Below, in pieces: positions 1 through 10,279 of a stretch of DNA of 20,568 nt. The notes beneath the pieces are model-generated. The model ran no database searches. It saw nothing but the letters and a program-made list of their open reading frames with translations, and was not told the DNA's origin. The DNA comes from Leptospira sp. (GTDB lineage: Bacteria > Spirochaetota > Leptospiria > Leptospirales > Leptospiraceae). The translations under genes and the position numbers were made by a program. Where the stretch lies: positions 1 through 20,568 of the forward strand of contig JAPZTS010000018.1 in assembly GCA_027533185.1 (NCBI GenBank), written 5' to 3'. The number at the start of each line of letters is the position of its first letter. Positions within the stretch are counted from its first letter, which is position 1.

Positions 1-1741
1 ATTAAATGAACTCAAAGATGCCATTCATAAGGTTGTAAAATCAGAATATCCTAATGTTGATTTAGCTTCTCTTAAGATCAGAATCGAATATTCGAGAGAC
101 GAAAAATTTGGTGATTACTCGACTCCATTTGCTCTGGAGAATAAAGGGAATTTCGGCGGAAACCCTAAAGACATAGCCGAGAAGGTTCTGAAAGAAATCA
201 AAGATTCACCGCTCTTTCAAGAGGTGAGTTTTTCGCCTCCAGGATTTTTAAATTTTAGAATTTCGACCAAAGTTTTAATTTCCAAATTATTTTCTCATTT
301 TCATCCGGAAGTTCAATTCGGTGAGGTGAGCGAAAAAAAGAATATACTTCTCGAATTTGTCTCAGCAAATCCTACGGGACCAATGAATATTGTTTCCGCA
401 AGGTCTGCAGCATATGGTGATGCCTTGGCAAATCTTTTATCTACACTTGGTCACACCGTTCACAGAGAATTTTATGTAAATGACTACGGTAATCAAGTTT
501 ACTTATTGGGTGTCGCGTTGTTATTAAGAATAAAAGAACTTTCGGGACAGTCGCTTCAATTTTTAGATGAAGAGGATGGTCGTAGCATTTATGAATTGAT
601 TGAATCGAATACATTGCCAAAAGAAAGTTACCGTGGCGAATATATCAAAGATATCGCGAAAGAATATTATTCTGATTCGAAACGTCAGATTTTTTTTAAC
701 GAGACATTAAATAGAAAAACTTATGATGAGCTAATTCATTCTCTTGCAGGTTTTGCTGTTCATTACAATTTAGAGAGACAGAAAGAAGACCTCAAACTTT
801 TTGGTGTCCATTTTGATACCTTTTTCAGTGAAAAATATTTACACGATTCGGGAAAAGTGGCAGATGTTCCCAAAGCCCTAAACCAAAGCGACTTAGCTAC
901 GTTAGATGGTAAGTTGCATTTTCTTTCCACAAACTATGGAGATGATAAAGATCGCGTAATCTTACGGGAGGATGGTCGGCCTACATATTTAATGGCAGAT
1001 ATAGCGTATCACGCCAATAAGTTTGAAAGGGGATATGAAACTCTCATTGATATTTGGGGTCCTGACCATTACGGATACATTGCTCGCCTAAAGGGTGCTA
1101 TTTCTTCTCTTGGAAAAAATGCTGAAGACTTTATTGTACTGATTGCACAACAGGTCAATCTAATCGAGAACAAGGAAAAAGTCAAAATGAGTAAAAGATT
1201 GGGCATTTTTCAGACGATGAGAGATCTATTAGCCTATTTGGGAAAGAATGCAAAAGATGTAGGTCGTTATTTTTTTCTCATGCGAAGTTCTGATGCTCCC
1301 TTGGATTTTGACTTGGATTTAGCAAAGGATGAATCCGATAAAAATCCTGTTTACTATATTCAATATGCACATGCAAGAATATGCTCCATATTTAGAGAGT
1401 TGCAGGAGGAAATGAAATTTTTGTTTACTGAATCGGAAATTCGGATAAACGATTTTGCAACAGATGAACGGGCTCGTTTGTTATTCTGGATCTGCCGTTT
1501 TCAGGAAGAAGTTTTTGATACCGCAACAAGTTTTGAACCGCATAGGTTAACAAATTATTTACAATCACTTAGTAAGGCATTCACAAAATTCTACTCCCAT
1601 AAAGACAATCGCATTAAAGACAAAACAGGGGAAGAGCGTCGTTCTCTCTTATGTTTGATACTTGGAGCAAAACTTGCTTTAGAAAATGGACTAAAGCTCC
1701 TTGGGATTTCAGCTCCTAACCAAATGTCAAAGGAAGTTTAG
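1..1741 (+). CDS. argS: Arginyl-tRNA synthetase (5' end outside the window)
   Basis: Class I synthetase that charges tRNA-Arg with arginine in the cytosol. The reading frame is open from base 2, so the start codon lies upstream of the window; 579 residues are visible, close to the usual full length. The N-terminal tRNA-recognition domain shows the family signature FGDYSTPFAL. Next comes EFVSANPTGPMNIVSAR, the HIGH-motif segment. The KMSKR loop is intact at 1184-1198. The C-terminal anticodon-binding domain shows YYIQYAHARICSI, and the protein ends with LLGISAPNQM, the usual ArgS tail. Oddity: the HIGH tetrapeptide reads N-I-V-S (386-397), so both histidines are absent. A methionine or GTG further in (for example at 224) would cut off part of the N-terminal domain and is not the true start. 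The stop is two bases before cinA, and the cinA ribosome-binding site lies inside the argS end, suggesting an operon. Confidence 0.96.
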   Translation, partial: LNELKDAIHKVVKSEYPNVDLASLKIRIEYSRDEKFGDYSTPFALENKGNFGGNPKDIAEKVLKEIKDSPLFQEVSFSPPGFLNFRISTKVLISKLFSHFHPEVQFGEVSEKKNILLEFVSANPTGPMNIVSARSAAYGDALANLLSTLGHTVHREFYVNDYGNQVYLLGVALLLRIKELSGQSLQFLDEEDGRSIYELIESNTLPKESYRGEYIKDIAKEYYSDSKRQIFFNETLNRKTYDELIHSLAGFAVHYNLERQKEDLKLFGVHFDTFFSEKYLHDSGKVADVPKALNQSDLATLDGKLHFLSTNYGDDKDRVILREDGRPTYLMADIAYHANKFERGYETLIDIWGPDHYGYIARLKGAISSLGKNAEDFIVLIAQQVNLIENKEKVKMSKRLGIFQTMRDLLAYLGKNAKDVGRYFFLMRSSDAPLDFDLDLAKDESDKNPVYYIQYAHARICSIFRELQEEMKFLFTESEIRINDFATDERARLLFWICRFQEEVFDTATSFEPHRLTNYLQSLSKAFTKFYSHKDNRIKDKTGEERRSLLCLILGAKLALENGLKLLGISAPNQMSKEV

Positions 1742-1743
1742 CG

Positions 1744-2994
1744 ATGCCTTCATTTGTGATCATCTCAAGCGGTTCTGAAATTACAGGTGGAAGAAGCCTT
1801 GATACAAATGCAAAGTGGATTGCTAATGAACTTTTTCTTTTGGGTTGGCAAGTTCAAAAGTTTGTAGTTTTGCCCGACGATCCAAATAGAATTTATTCAG
1901 AATTAAATGCCCTATTGGAAAACTCAAAACAGGAACCAACATTTGTGATTATGACGGGTGGCCTCGGTCCTACGGAAGATGATTATACTTTAGAAACGGT
2001 TTTAAAACTCACAGACAAAAAATCTTATACAGTCGAAAAAGCTAAGATTCGACTCTTAAGAATTTATGAATCCCGAGGAAAAAAGTACGAAGATATAATT
2101 CCAACTGTCCTCCGCCAAATAGAAGTTCCAGAAAATAGTTTTGTTCTAGATAACTCTGTGGGCATAGCCTCTGGGTTTATTGAATCTATAGGAGCAAATT
2201 TTGGGTTGGCTTGTCTCCCAGGAGTTCCTCGGGAAATGACTGAGATGTTTTCTAAAAGACTTGTACCTGAATTAAAAAGACGGTTCCCAAGAGAAAATCT
2301 AAATATAGAAATTCGTTGGCTTTGGGGGATCGGAGAGTCACTTTTTCAATCCGAATTTATAGAAAATAACAGGGATATTATTTCAAAAGGAATTGAATGG
2401 GGTGTTACAGCAAATAGAGGGTATATAAAGGTAATTTTTATTTCTAAAATTAAAAGTATTCTAGACGAGATCCTATCTAAACTGAATTCAAAATACAGCC
2501 ATATAATCTCAGAAGATGTTTTTCAGAGTGTACATTCTGAACTTATAAAACAAAAGAAAACTGTTGCTGTCGGGGAAAGTTGTACTTCGGGATTATTAGG
2601 GAAGAAGTTTACTGAATTCCCAGGCTCCAGTGCTTATTTTTTAGGGGGTTTTTTAACATATCATAACAATCTGAAAGTAAACCTGTTGGGCGTAAAAGAA
2701 GAAACTATCGCCAACTTTGGAGCAGTAAGTTATGAAACAGCAATTGAAATGGTAAATGGAGTTCATGAACGAGCTGGTTCAGATTTTTCTATATCGATCA
2801 CTGGAATAGCGGGACCGGAGGGAGGCACCAAAGAAAAGCCGGTTGGGACAGTATGGATTGGAGTAAAGGAATCGGGTTCGGGACCAATTGCAGAAAAATT
2901 TGAATTTCCAGGTGATAGAGATACAATACGAGAAAATGCAGCAAACACTGCAATTCATATGTTATATAAACTTCTGTTAAAGGTTGAATTATGA
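1744..2994 (+). CDS. cinA: CinA family protein: MoCF-type domain plus NMN amidohydrolase (PncC) domain
   Basis: A 416-residue two-domain protein of normal CinA length. The N-terminal molybdopterin-binding-like domain carries MTGGLGPTEDD near residues 71-81 and CLPGVPREMTEMF near 157-170; in the family this domain is linked to ADP-ribose pyrophosphatase activity. The C-terminal CinA/PncC domain has GESCTSG near residues 277-283 (usual form AESCTGG), GGFLTYHNNLKVNLLGV, and SITGIAGPEGGT followed by KPVGTVWIGV. In the family this domain deamidates nicotinamide mononucleotide to nicotinic acid mononucleotide in pyridine nucleotide salvage. The ATG start is supported by AGGAAG at 1731-1736, seven bases upstream within the argS end. 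The stop overlaps the start of the next gene as ATGA. Some relatives are called competence/damage-inducible proteins, but nothing here shows such regulation. Confidence 0.95.
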   Translation: MPSFVIISSGSEITGGRSLDTNAKWIANELFLLGWQVQKFVVLPDDPNRIYSELNALLENSKQEPTFVIMTGGLGPTEDDYTLETVLKLTDKKSYTVEKAKIRLLRIYESRGKKYEDIIPTVLRQIEVPENSFVLDNSVGIASGFIESIGANFGLACLPGVPREMTEMFSKRLVPELKRRFPRENLNIEIRWLWGIGESLFQSEFIENNRDIISKGIEWGVTANRGYIKVIFISKIKSILDEILSKLNSKYSHIISEDVFQSVHSELIKQKKTVAVGESCTSGLLGKKFTEFPGSSAYFLGGFLTYHNNLKVNLLGVKEETIANFGAVSYETAIEMVNGVHERAGSDFSISITGIAGPEGGTKEKPVGTVWIGVKESGSGPIAEKFEFPGDRDTIRENAANTAIHMLYKLLLKVEL

Positions 2995-4064
2995 TTCAAA
3001 ATATCTTTTATTCTTTATTCTTTTTTGTATTTTTTTACTTTATTTGGGACATCCAGATTCTTAATCAAAAATCAGTTCGTGAAACATGGATTTGGAACAA
3101 GGAAGGTAAATTTGGAACTAACATACCAAAATCAGGGGAGAATCCACAGACAAGTTTAAACGGATACAAAACCAATCTAGGCTACTATTCCTTTTCATCT
3201 CGAAAGGAAACACCAAGTTCTCCAAATCAATTTTTTGAGTATGCCCTTCTCGGAAAGGGATATTTAGAATATGAAAAGATTGGAGATAGTGTACATTTTT
3301 ATTCTGAGAAAGGAGAATTGTTTTGGACCAAACCAATCAATTCGTATCCACGGAGCGGTTATTTTTCAGCGCCAGTGTTATATCTATCGGGCGATAATAA
3401 TACCGTGTTTTTGTTAGATACTAGCGGTAATTTTGTCGGTAAATCTGAGTTAAATGGACGATTTTTAACAGATTATGTTTTTTTGTCAAAGGTCGGCGGA
3501 GCGTTGGTGCTTTTTTCGGGTGGTGAATTTTATAGAGTTGATGAAAAAGGTAATACTCTTTTAGAACTTAGTTTTTCAAATGAGAGGGAATATGATCGGA
3601 TTTTTTATAAATCTGTTTCTGTTTCACCCGATGGAAAATACTTCGCGGTCCACCATTCTATAGAAGAAAAAGATTATATTAGAATATATAATGAAACAGG
3701 TCGTGAATTAGAAGAAATTCTATTGGATAAACTATATCCGCATAAAATTTATTTTTTGGTTACAAACGAAGGCAATTTACTTCTTAATTTACCAGAAAAA
3801 ATTCAATATTACAAAGCAGATAAACTTGTCTGGGAAAAAGAAAAATCTAAGTCATCGGGAATTTATCAAGTTTTATTGGCTCTGGATGATTACTTAGTTT
3901 ATTTAGAAGAATCTAATTTAATTTTTTTGAATACGGAGGGTGGAGTAATCCGCACTAAAAGAATTCCACAGAGTGAAATGCCTTTACGCCTATTTCCGGG
4001 AAAAGAAAGTGGAAATTTTTATCTAGAAACCAAATTCGATATTTACCAGTTTCGTCTCCTGTAG
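2991..4064 (+). CDS. Membrane-anchored protein with propeller-like strand pattern, function unknown
   Basis: I do not recognise a named family for this 357-residue protein. It starts with one strongly hydrophobic stretch (about residues 5-23, rich in Phe) and no lipobox cysteine. It is therefore probably a signal-anchored protein facing the periplasm. The remainder is polar and rich in short beta-strand patterns with repeated motifs of the form 'turn, acidic residue, GK/GE, hydrophobic strand' (VSVSPDGKYFAVHHS, IYNETGRELEE, LNTEGGVIRTKRI, YSEKGELFWTKP). Such repeats are typical of WD40/PQQ-like beta-propellers. The ATG overlaps the cinA stop by four bases, implying translational coupling and a shared mRNA with argS-cinA. 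The gene ends 27 bases from a convergent gene. The propeller assignment is an inference from repeat rhythm, not a confirmed domain hit. Confidence 0.85.
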   Translation: MIQNIFYSLFFFVFFYFIWDIQILNQKSVRETWIWNKEGKFGTNIPKSGENPQTSLNGYKTNLGYYSFSSRKETPSSPNQFFEYALLGKGYLEYEKIGDSVHFYSEKGELFWTKPINSYPRSGYFSAPVLYLSGDNNTVFLLDTSGNFVGKSELNGRFLTDYVFLSKVGGALVLFSGGEFYRVDEKGNTLLELSFSNEREYDRIFYKSVSVSPDGKYFAVHHSIEEKDYIRIYNETGRELEEILLDKLYPHKIYFLVTNEGNLLLNLPEKIQYYKADKLVWEKEKSKSSGIYQVLLALDDYLVYLEESNLIFLNTEGGVIRTKRIPQSEMPLRLFPGKESGNFYLETKFDIYQFRLL

Positions 4065-4091
4065 AATGATTTATTCTAAGTTAGGATTGTT

Positions 4092-5087
4092 TTAATCCGT
4101 TTCGTAAATTGAAAGTGATTTAAATCCCGTTCTTCCTTCTCGATTCACCATGGCTATGGTTTCTGTGCATTTGCCAGAATCGATATTAAAGATTAACTGG
4201 TCGGAAATTTCGCGACAGATATATAGTCCGCGACCATGGCTGTCTTCCAAGCCCTTCGGAAACCCGGTACTGTCATCAATACTAATATGGCGGTCCAATC
4301 GGTGAAGAATTTCTTCTTTTTTTAAGGAACCAAATTGGTCTCGAACGACTATGAATACTGTTGTAGCCGTTGCCCCATATCCTACCAAAAAATAATCCTC
4401 AGGCATCAAGGTTATGTTATCGAGAGGGACTACCATATCATGCGAAGGAATTTCAAACTGGTATTTATAATTTCCTTCTTCCGTCCTTGGAGCACGGATC
4501 ATTGCATTTGAAGTTAACTCTTCCAATACTTGTTGTATAGCTTTAGGAGCACCAAGTTGAATTAGATTTTTTGAAATTTTTCCACATAGAATGGATCGAT
4601 CTTGATCCGATCGAATTTGTTTGTAGATGATTCCATTTTCGGGTGCTTCTTCAAATTCACTGGATATGTTCTTATCAAAAATTTCAAAATCTTTTCCAAA
4701 ATACTTTTCAACACCAAAAATATCATTGGTTAAAAGTTTTTGAACCATAACCTCTATTAAGTGAATATCCAAAAAACTATACTTGGGTATGATGTTCCAA
4801 ATTTGATAATCTTTTGCATATCGTATATAGTCATTGATATTGTAGGCTGTCATTAATGCATACAAAACGGATGGGTATTCTTTTTGAATAAACTTAACTA
4901 CATCAATTCCTGACTTTCCTGGAAGACGTATATCGGTAATAGTTAGGTCTATTTTTTCATTTGAAAGATACCAAGCCGCCTCTTCAAAATGTTCCGCTCC
5001 AAATACATTATACTTCGTGCTGAGTAAATCAATGATCGCCTCTCGAATGGAATGGATATCTTCAACAATTAAAATTGATTTTTTCAT
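4092..5087 (-). CDS. Response regulator with RsbW-like HATPase output domain
   Basis: 331 residues. Residues 1-120 form a complete receiver domain: acidic pocket E9-D10, phospho-acceptor D52 in TITDIRLPG, switch T80 in LMTAY, and K102 in IIPKYSF. After a linker, residues about 165-320 resemble a GHKL ATP-binding domain: an N-box [13 protein letters not shown] with N194, a DQFG turn at 250-253, and [12 protein letters not shown] at 285-296 as the glycine lid. The short N-box/G2 pattern and lack of an H-box are closer to RsbW/SpoIIAB anti-sigma kinases than to a sensor kinase. No DNA-binding domain is seen. The gene follows a PAS histidine kinase with an 18-base gap, so that kinase is the likely phosphodonor. 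Plausible outputs are phosphorylation-controlled binding or kinase activity towards an anti-anti-sigma (STAS) partner, but none is encoded in this window. AAGGA about ten bases upstream supports the ATG. Confidence 0.92.
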   Translation of the reverse strand: MKKSILIVEDIHSIREAIIDLLSTKYNVFGAEHFEEAAWYLSNEKIDLTITDIRLPGKSGIDVVKFIQKEYPSVLYALMTAYNINDYIRYAKDYQIWNIIPKYSFLDIHLIEVMVQKLLTNDIFGVEKYFGKDFEIFDKNISSEFEEAPENGIIYKQIRSDQDRSILCGKISKNLIQLGAPKAIQQVLEELTSNAMIRAPRTEEGNYKYQFEIPSHDMVVPLDNITLMPEDYFLVGYGATATTVFIVVRDQFGSLKKEEILHRLDRHISIDDSTGFPKGLEDSHGRGLYICREISDQLIFNIDSGKCTETIAMVNREGRTGFKSLSIYETD

Positions 5088-5105
5088 AGATTGAATTCCT
5101 TAGCC

Positions 5106-6224
5106 TTATGTATGGACTGGAAATGAAATCGTAAATCTAGTTTTTTGCTCAATCGATTTTACCGATATATTTCCATCATGCTCTTTTACGATCGAGTGGC
5201 AAATCGACAAACCAAGTCCAGTTCCCGTACCTGTTTTATTGTTCGTAAAAAAAGGATCAAAAATCTTTTGTATAATCGCTTCGGGTATCCCCCCTGCATT
5301 ATCTTCGACAATGATATGAATCCAGTTTTTGGTCTTACGAATATCGATTGAAATCTCCCCCGGTTTGTAATCAAAAGCCTGAAGGGAATTTCGAAATAAG
5401 TTCATAAAGAGTCTTTCTATTTTACCTGGGTGAAAAGGGAATTGATACTCTTGGTCTGTAGTAAGTTTCCAGTTGATATTTTTACTCAAATGCGGATACA
5501 AACGAACGACTGTATCTTTGGCTCTCTGGATTGTATCAACAATATCACCCAAGGTAACTTTCACTTTATCTGACTTTGCAAAGGAAATGATATCGCTTAC
5601 TATGATAGCAGCTCTTGCTATATCGTTTTTAATCATATCCAATCGCTTTTCAATTTGTTCAGTCGACTGGTTTTGCCAATTGGCACGTAAATTTTGAAGG
5701 GTTAAGCTAATTCCTGTTAAAGGATTGTTTAATTCATGTGCAATGCCTGAAATCAAGATTCCAAGGGACGCTAAATTTCGCATTCTAAATGATTCTTCTT
5801 CCTTTTCCTTCTGACCTGTAACATCAGAAATCATTTCAACGATCCAAAATAAGTTTTCCTCTTTGGGGTAGGGGTAAAATTCCAGCTGTAAGGTTTCTTT
5901 TTTTTCTGTGGTTCGAAAAAAAATCTCTCGTGAAGTGGGAGAAGGTGTTTTTCCTTCTTTGGCTCTTCCATTGATTTTGGGACAATAGGGACAGATATCG
6001 TTACGCTGGTACAATACTTCGTAGCATTTTTTTTGAAGTATTTCTTCGTATGAATTTGCTTTGGTAAAGCGAATCGTTGAAATGTTTGCCCTTTGAATGA
6101 TAAAATCCGCATCGATCAGAACGAGTGGATCTTGAACAACATCATAAATTGCTTCGAGTTCTCTTGCTTTTTCCGCAATCTGAACAATCTTATCAACGGG
6201 GGAGTTTGATTCCGTTTCAGCCAA
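5106..6224 (-). CDS. PAS-domain sensor histidine kinase
   Basis: 372 residues without membrane segments, so a soluble cytosolic kinase. After a short coiled start, a PAS domain covers about residues 22-135. It holds three cysteines (C67, C78, C81) in a CYEV...CPYCP arrangement. The dimerisation/H-box segment is [17 protein letters not shown] with phospho-acceptor H163. The catalytic domain shows an N-box ([14 protein letters not shown]279), G1 box VEDNAGGIP (D308), F-box FDPFFTNNK and G2 box [10 protein letters not shown] (331-340). All catalytic residues are present. The chosen start is TTG at 6224; a TTAGGAT at 6233-6239 lies eight bases upstream, and no good ATG occurs before residue 132. 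It sits three bases after a small exported protein gene and 18 bases before its likely partner response regulator. Confidence 0.94.
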   Translation of the reverse strand: MAETESNSPVDKIVQIAEKARELEAIYDVVQDPLVLIDADFIIQRANISTIRFTKANSYEEILQKKCYEVLYQRNDICPYCPKINGRAKEGKTPSPTSREIFFRTTEKKETLQLEFYPYPKEENLFWIVEMISDVTGQKEKEEESFRMRNLASLGILISGIAHELNNPLTGISLTLQNLRANWQNQSTEQIEKRLDMIKNDIARAAIIVSDIISFAKSDKVKVTLGDIVDTIQRAKDTVVRLYPHLSKNINWKLTTDQEYQFPFHPGKIERLFMNLFRNSLQAFDYKPGEISIDIRKTKNWIHIIVEDNAGGIPEAIIQKIFDPFFTNNKTGTGTGLGLSICHSIVKEHDGNISVKSIEQKTRFTISFPVHT

Positions 6225-6227
6225 ACA

Positions 6228-6887
6228 CTAATATCCTAATGATTGGTTGAGCTGTTTCAACATGTTTTTTTGGGATTTTGCCCCTCTTGATTTTTGAAGA
6301 GCAATGATTGAGGAAATCTGCGAATGGAAATCCAACAAAAATTTGATATAAAAATCCTTTTTGAATTGGTTCCTCTCTTCGCGGATATCGTCATTACGCA
6401 TATCGCTGAGAGGAAATTCTATTTTCCCATCCAATCCAGAAAAAAGAATCGTCATATCATTCAAATTTTCATCCAAAGGTGTTAGGTCCCGAATCAATGT
6501 TTTTGTCTTCTGTTCAATCTCTGTATCCTCGGTTGTTACGGAAACTTCCAGTTTTGAAAGTACGGATCCATTGAATTCTATCAGGAGAGATTTTTCTTCG
6601 GAACTTTTTAATCTAGACTTAGAACCGGGTTCGGTATCCACTCTAAACTTTCTTATACGAATCCCTGTTCTGTTGGGGAAGGTTCCTACAAACTGAATGA
6701 TTGTATTGGAAGGAAGAGCATCGATGCTCTCATAACTCAGAAGTTCTCTCGCCCGGGCAATCTCTTTGTAGAGAGTTTGGATCTCTCGGTCTAAATTCTT
6801 TTCCTTTTGAAGAATGAATTCGTTTGCCGAGAGGCCAGAGATGAGTAGAGTAAAACTAAGGAGAAGCGGGAGCTTCGTTTGAACCAT
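6228..6887 (-). CDS. Small exported protein of unknown function
   Basis: 219 residues if started at the ATG at 6887. That start gives a clean signal peptide, [18 protein letters not shown], with a likely signal peptidase I site after LSA. The mature part begins with a helical, charged stretch ([20 protein letters not shown]), followed by strand-rich sequence ([42 protein letters not shown]) and a basic C-terminal helix. I do not recognise the family. The frame stays open upstream to an ATG at 6998, but that extension lies wholly inside secG and encodes a basic, non-signal-like stretch, so I reject it. With the chosen start the gene overlaps the secG end by 32 bases. It is followed three bases later by the histidine kinase, so it could be a periplasmic partner of that pair, although the kinase itself looks cytosolic. 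Confidence 0.8.
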   Translation of the reverse strand: MVQTKLPLLLSFTLLISGLSANEFILQKEKNLDREIQTLYKEIARARELLSYESIDALPSNTIIQFVGTFPNRTGIRIRKFRVDTEPGSKSRLKSSEEKSLLIEFNGSVLSKLEVSVTTEDTEIEQKTKTLIRDLTPLDENLNDMTILFSGLDGKIEFPLSDMRNDDIREERNQFKKDFYIKFLLDFHSQISSIIALQKSRGAKSQKNMLKQLNQSLGY

Positions 6888-7179
6888 CTGATTCCAAAGG
6901 AGCTTCAATCGATGGATCTGCATCGGGAACGAGAACTTCATCCTTTTTTGCAAAGAGAAAAGACAAAACAAGTGAGAAAACGATAAAAAGAATCGCAATT
7001 ACCCGAGTTGTTTTTGTCATTACATCAGCTGTAGAAGCACCGAATACGGATTGACTTGCCGTACTACCACCTAACATACCTGCACTGCCACCTTTCCCTG
7101 TTTGAATCATTACAAGTAAGATGAGAAAGAGTGAAATCAATACAAAAAGAGTGAGAATTGTTCCAGTTAAAAATCCCAT
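6856..7179 (-). CDS. secG: Preprotein translocase subunit SecG
   Basis: 107 residues. SecG is the small accessory subunit of the SecYEG channel in the inner membrane. Two membrane helices are visible (about residues 5-25 and 58-77). Between them is the family signature [14 protein letters not shown] followed by [15 protein letters not shown]. The C-terminal tail (about residues 80-107) is acidic and rich in Pro, Ala, Ser and Glu, which is common in longer SecG proteins. The ATG is supported by TAAGGAA, which overlaps the tpiA stop codon, so translation is probably coupled. The tail of the gene overlaps the start of the small exported protein gene. Placement of secG directly after tpiA is a known gene order in many bacteria. 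Confidence 0.96.
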   Translation of the reverse strand: MGFLTGTILTLFVLISLFLILLVMIQTGKGGSAGMLGGSTASQSVFGASTADVMTKTTRVIAILFIVFSLVLSFLFAKKDEVLVPDADPSIEAPLESDGSNEAPASP

Positions 7180-7188
7180 ATAAATTCC

Positions 7189-7938
7189 TTATTTTAATAG
7201 TCCTAAAAATGAATCCAACTTTTGGCTTGCACCACCCACCAAACCACCGTCAATATTCGGCTGGGAGAGAAGAGAAGCTATGTTGTCTGGCTTGACTGAT
7301 CCGCCGTAGAGGATTTGGATCTTGTTTGCAATATCTTCTCCACCGACAAAGAGAGAGGATATTTCCTTTCGAATGTATGCATGGGCCTCTTCAGCTTCCT
7401 TAGGAGTGGCAACCTTTCCTGTGCCGATCGCCCACACAGGTTCGTAAGCGATTACAAGATTTTTAAATTGGTCACTGGGGATATCTTTTAGACCCTTTTT
7501 TATTTGATCACTCAAAACAGAGAAGGTATTCCCTTTTTCCCGTTCTGACCAAGTTTCTCCCACGCAGTAGATCACCCGTAGACCTTTGTTTAGAAAAAAA
7601 GATAACTTTGCATTGTCGAACTCGGAGGTTTCCCCCAGAAATTGCCGCCTTTCCGAATGTCCCACTAGGACTGTTCGAATCCCCATTTCTGCAAGCTGAA
7701 CCGGAGAAATCTCACCTGTCATCGCTGTAAGCTCAGCCTGGTATGCGTTCTGCGCGCCTACGATTAGTTTGCTACCATTCGCAATCTCGGAGACAACTCC
7801 CAAATGGATCGCAGATGGGAAGACCATCACTTCATGGGGGGATACATTTGATGCACCAACAAGCCCTTTTGCAATGGATTTTGCCTCATTCAAACTGAGG
7901 TTCATTTTCCAATTTCCAGCGATGATCTTACGTCTCAT
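7189..7938 (-). CDS. tpiA: Triose-phosphate isomerase
   Basis: 249 residues, the normal length for this TIM-barrel enzyme, which interconverts dihydroxyacetone phosphate and glyceraldehyde 3-phosphate. Catalytic residues are all visible: N9 and K11 in AGNWKMN, H94 in VLVGHSERR, and E166 in [14 protein letters not shown], which also contains the mobile phosphate loop. The phosphate-binding [11 protein letters not shown] and GGLVGGASQ segments are near the C-terminus. The ATG overlaps the pgk stop codon as ATGA, so it is likely translated by coupling. The gene sits between pgk and secG in a contiguous run. Confidence 0.98.
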   Translation of the reverse strand: MRRKIIAGNWKMNLSLNEAKSIAKGLVGASNVSPHEVMVFPSAIHLGVVSEIANGSKLIVGAQNAYQAELTAMTGEISPVQLAEMGIRTVLVGHSERRQFLGETSEFDNAKLSFFLNKGLRVIYCVGETWSEREKGNTFSVLSDQIKKGLKDIPSDQFKNLVIAYEPVWAIGTGKVATPKEAEEAHAYIRKEISSLFVGGEDIANKIQILYGGSVKPDNIASLLSQPNIDGGLVGGASQKLDSFLGLLK

Positions 7939-9128
7939 GTTTTATCTTCCTTTGGGAGTAAACATTCCACTCCTGGCAAAGCACGTCCTTCTAAAAATTC
8001 TAAAGAAGCACCACCACCAGTCGAAATATGTGTAATTTTGTCGGCTACTCCTGCCTTGTTGATGGCAGCAATGGAATCGCCACCACCCACGATAGACTTG
8101 GCTTTGGATTTTGCGACCGCCTTGGCAATCTCAATGGTTCCCTTCGAAAACTTATCCATTTCGAACACACCCATTGGTCCATTCCAAAGGATTGTTTTTG
8201 CATCTTTGATGACTTTGGTATAGTTGTCGATGGTCTTTGCGCCAATGTCCATCCCCATCCAACCGTCCAAGATACCCATTTTATCTACGGATTTTGTCTT
8301 GGCATTTGCGTCAAATTGGTCGGCAATGATATGATCCACAGGAATTTGTAGGTCAATCCCTTTGATTCCCGCTCGGTCGATTAGCTGAAATGCTTGCGAT
8401 TCAAAATCGGATTCGTACAGTGATTTGCCAATCGGAACGGCTCTCGATTTTAGGAAAGTATATGCCATACCTCCACCGATCAGTAAATGGTCTACCTTAT
8501 CGATTAGATTCTTTAAAATAGCAAATTTACTACTCACCTTTGAGCCACCTACGATGGCGACAAACGGACGTTCGGGTCTAGTGAGTAGACCACCTAACAT
8601 CTCGATCTCTTTTCTCATAAGAAGTCCTGCAAACGCAGGAAGTAAATGAGCAAGACCTTCTGTGGATGCATGAGCTCTATGCGCTGTTCCGAAGGCATCA
8701 TTTACATAAATGTCAGCAAGTTTCGCCAATTCTTTACAGAATTTTGAGTCATTTTCCTCTTCTTCTTTGTGGAACCGGAGGTTTTCCAAAAGTAAAACTT
8801 CGCCGTTTTTAAGTTCCTTAGAAAGTTTAACGGCTTCTTCCCCAATTACGGTTTCTGAGAAACTTACTTTTGTTTTTAAAAGTTGCCCAAGAACGTCATA
8901 CACGGGTTTCATGGAGTATTTGGATTCGGGACCACCTTTTGGTCTTCCCAAATGGCTACCTAATACCAAACGAGCTCCTTTTTGGATGAGAAGCTCAATC
9001 GTCGGTAGAGTCTTTTCGATTCGCGTTGTATCTGTTGCCTTTCCGTTTTCTACTGGGACGTTAAAATCCACGCGGACAAACACACGTTTGCCCTCGAGGT
9101 TTTGATTTTCAATTAGTGGTAAGTTCAT
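7935..9128 (-). CDS. pgk: Phosphoglycerate kinase
   Basis: 397 residues, typical bacterial length. It transfers phosphate from 1,3-bisphosphoglycerate to ADP in glycolysis. The N-terminal substrate domain shows [13 protein letters not shown] (D21, N23), [10 protein letters not shown] (H59, R62), LLENLRFH (R118) and [13 protein letters not shown] (R151). The nucleotide-binding domain shows [30 protein letters not shown] and [11 protein letters not shown]. The ATG lies one base after the gap stop codon, with an AAGGAT ribosome-binding site inside the 3' end of gap. The gene overlaps tpiA by four bases, so gap, pgk and tpiA are likely co-transcribed. Confidence 0.98.
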   Translation of the reverse strand: MNLPLIENQNLEGKRVFVRVDFNVPVENGKATDTTRIEKTLPTIELLIQKGARLVLGSHLGRPKGGPESKYSMKPVYDVLGQLLKTKVSFSETVIGEEAVKLSKELKNGEVLLLENLRFHKEEEENDSKFCKELAKLADIYVNDAFGTAHRAHASTEGLAHLLPAFAGLLMRKEIEMLGGLLTRPERPFVAIVGGSKVSSKFAILKNLIDKVDHLLIGGGMAYTFLKSRAVPIGKSLYESDFESQAFQLIDRAGIKGIDLQIPVDHIIADQFDANAKTKSVDKMGILDGWMGMDIGAKTIDNYTKVIKDAKTILWNGPMGVFEMDKFSKGTIEIAKAVAKSKAKSIVGGGDSIAAINKAGVADKITHISTGGGASLEFLEGRALPGVECLLPKEDKT

Positions 9129-9129
9129 C

Positions 9130-10279
<1,150 letters not shown>

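Noticed and set aside
224..226. GTG at 224 as the argS start
   Set aside because: The frame is open to base 2 and codes for the ArgS N-terminal domain with FGDYSTPFAL, so the gene begins upstream of the window.
4062..4098. Two small inverted repeats (TAGAAT/ATTCTA and GGATT/AATCC) between convergent genes, as a terminator
   Set aside because: Stems of only five to six A/T-rich pairs with no following T-run; too weak to call.
6361..6696. 111-codon open frame on the plus strand opposite the exported-protein gene
   Set aside because: Antisense shadow without start signals or recognisable motifs.
6888..6998. N-terminal extension of the small exported protein up to an ATG at 6998
   Set aside because: The extension lies fully within secG, is basic and lacks a signal-like pattern, while the ATG at 6887 gives a proper signal peptide.
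8710..9105. 131-codon open frame on the plus strand opposite pgk
   Set aside because: It is antisense to an intact pgk, has Ser/Phe-rich low-complexity content typical of shadow frames and no ribosome-binding site.
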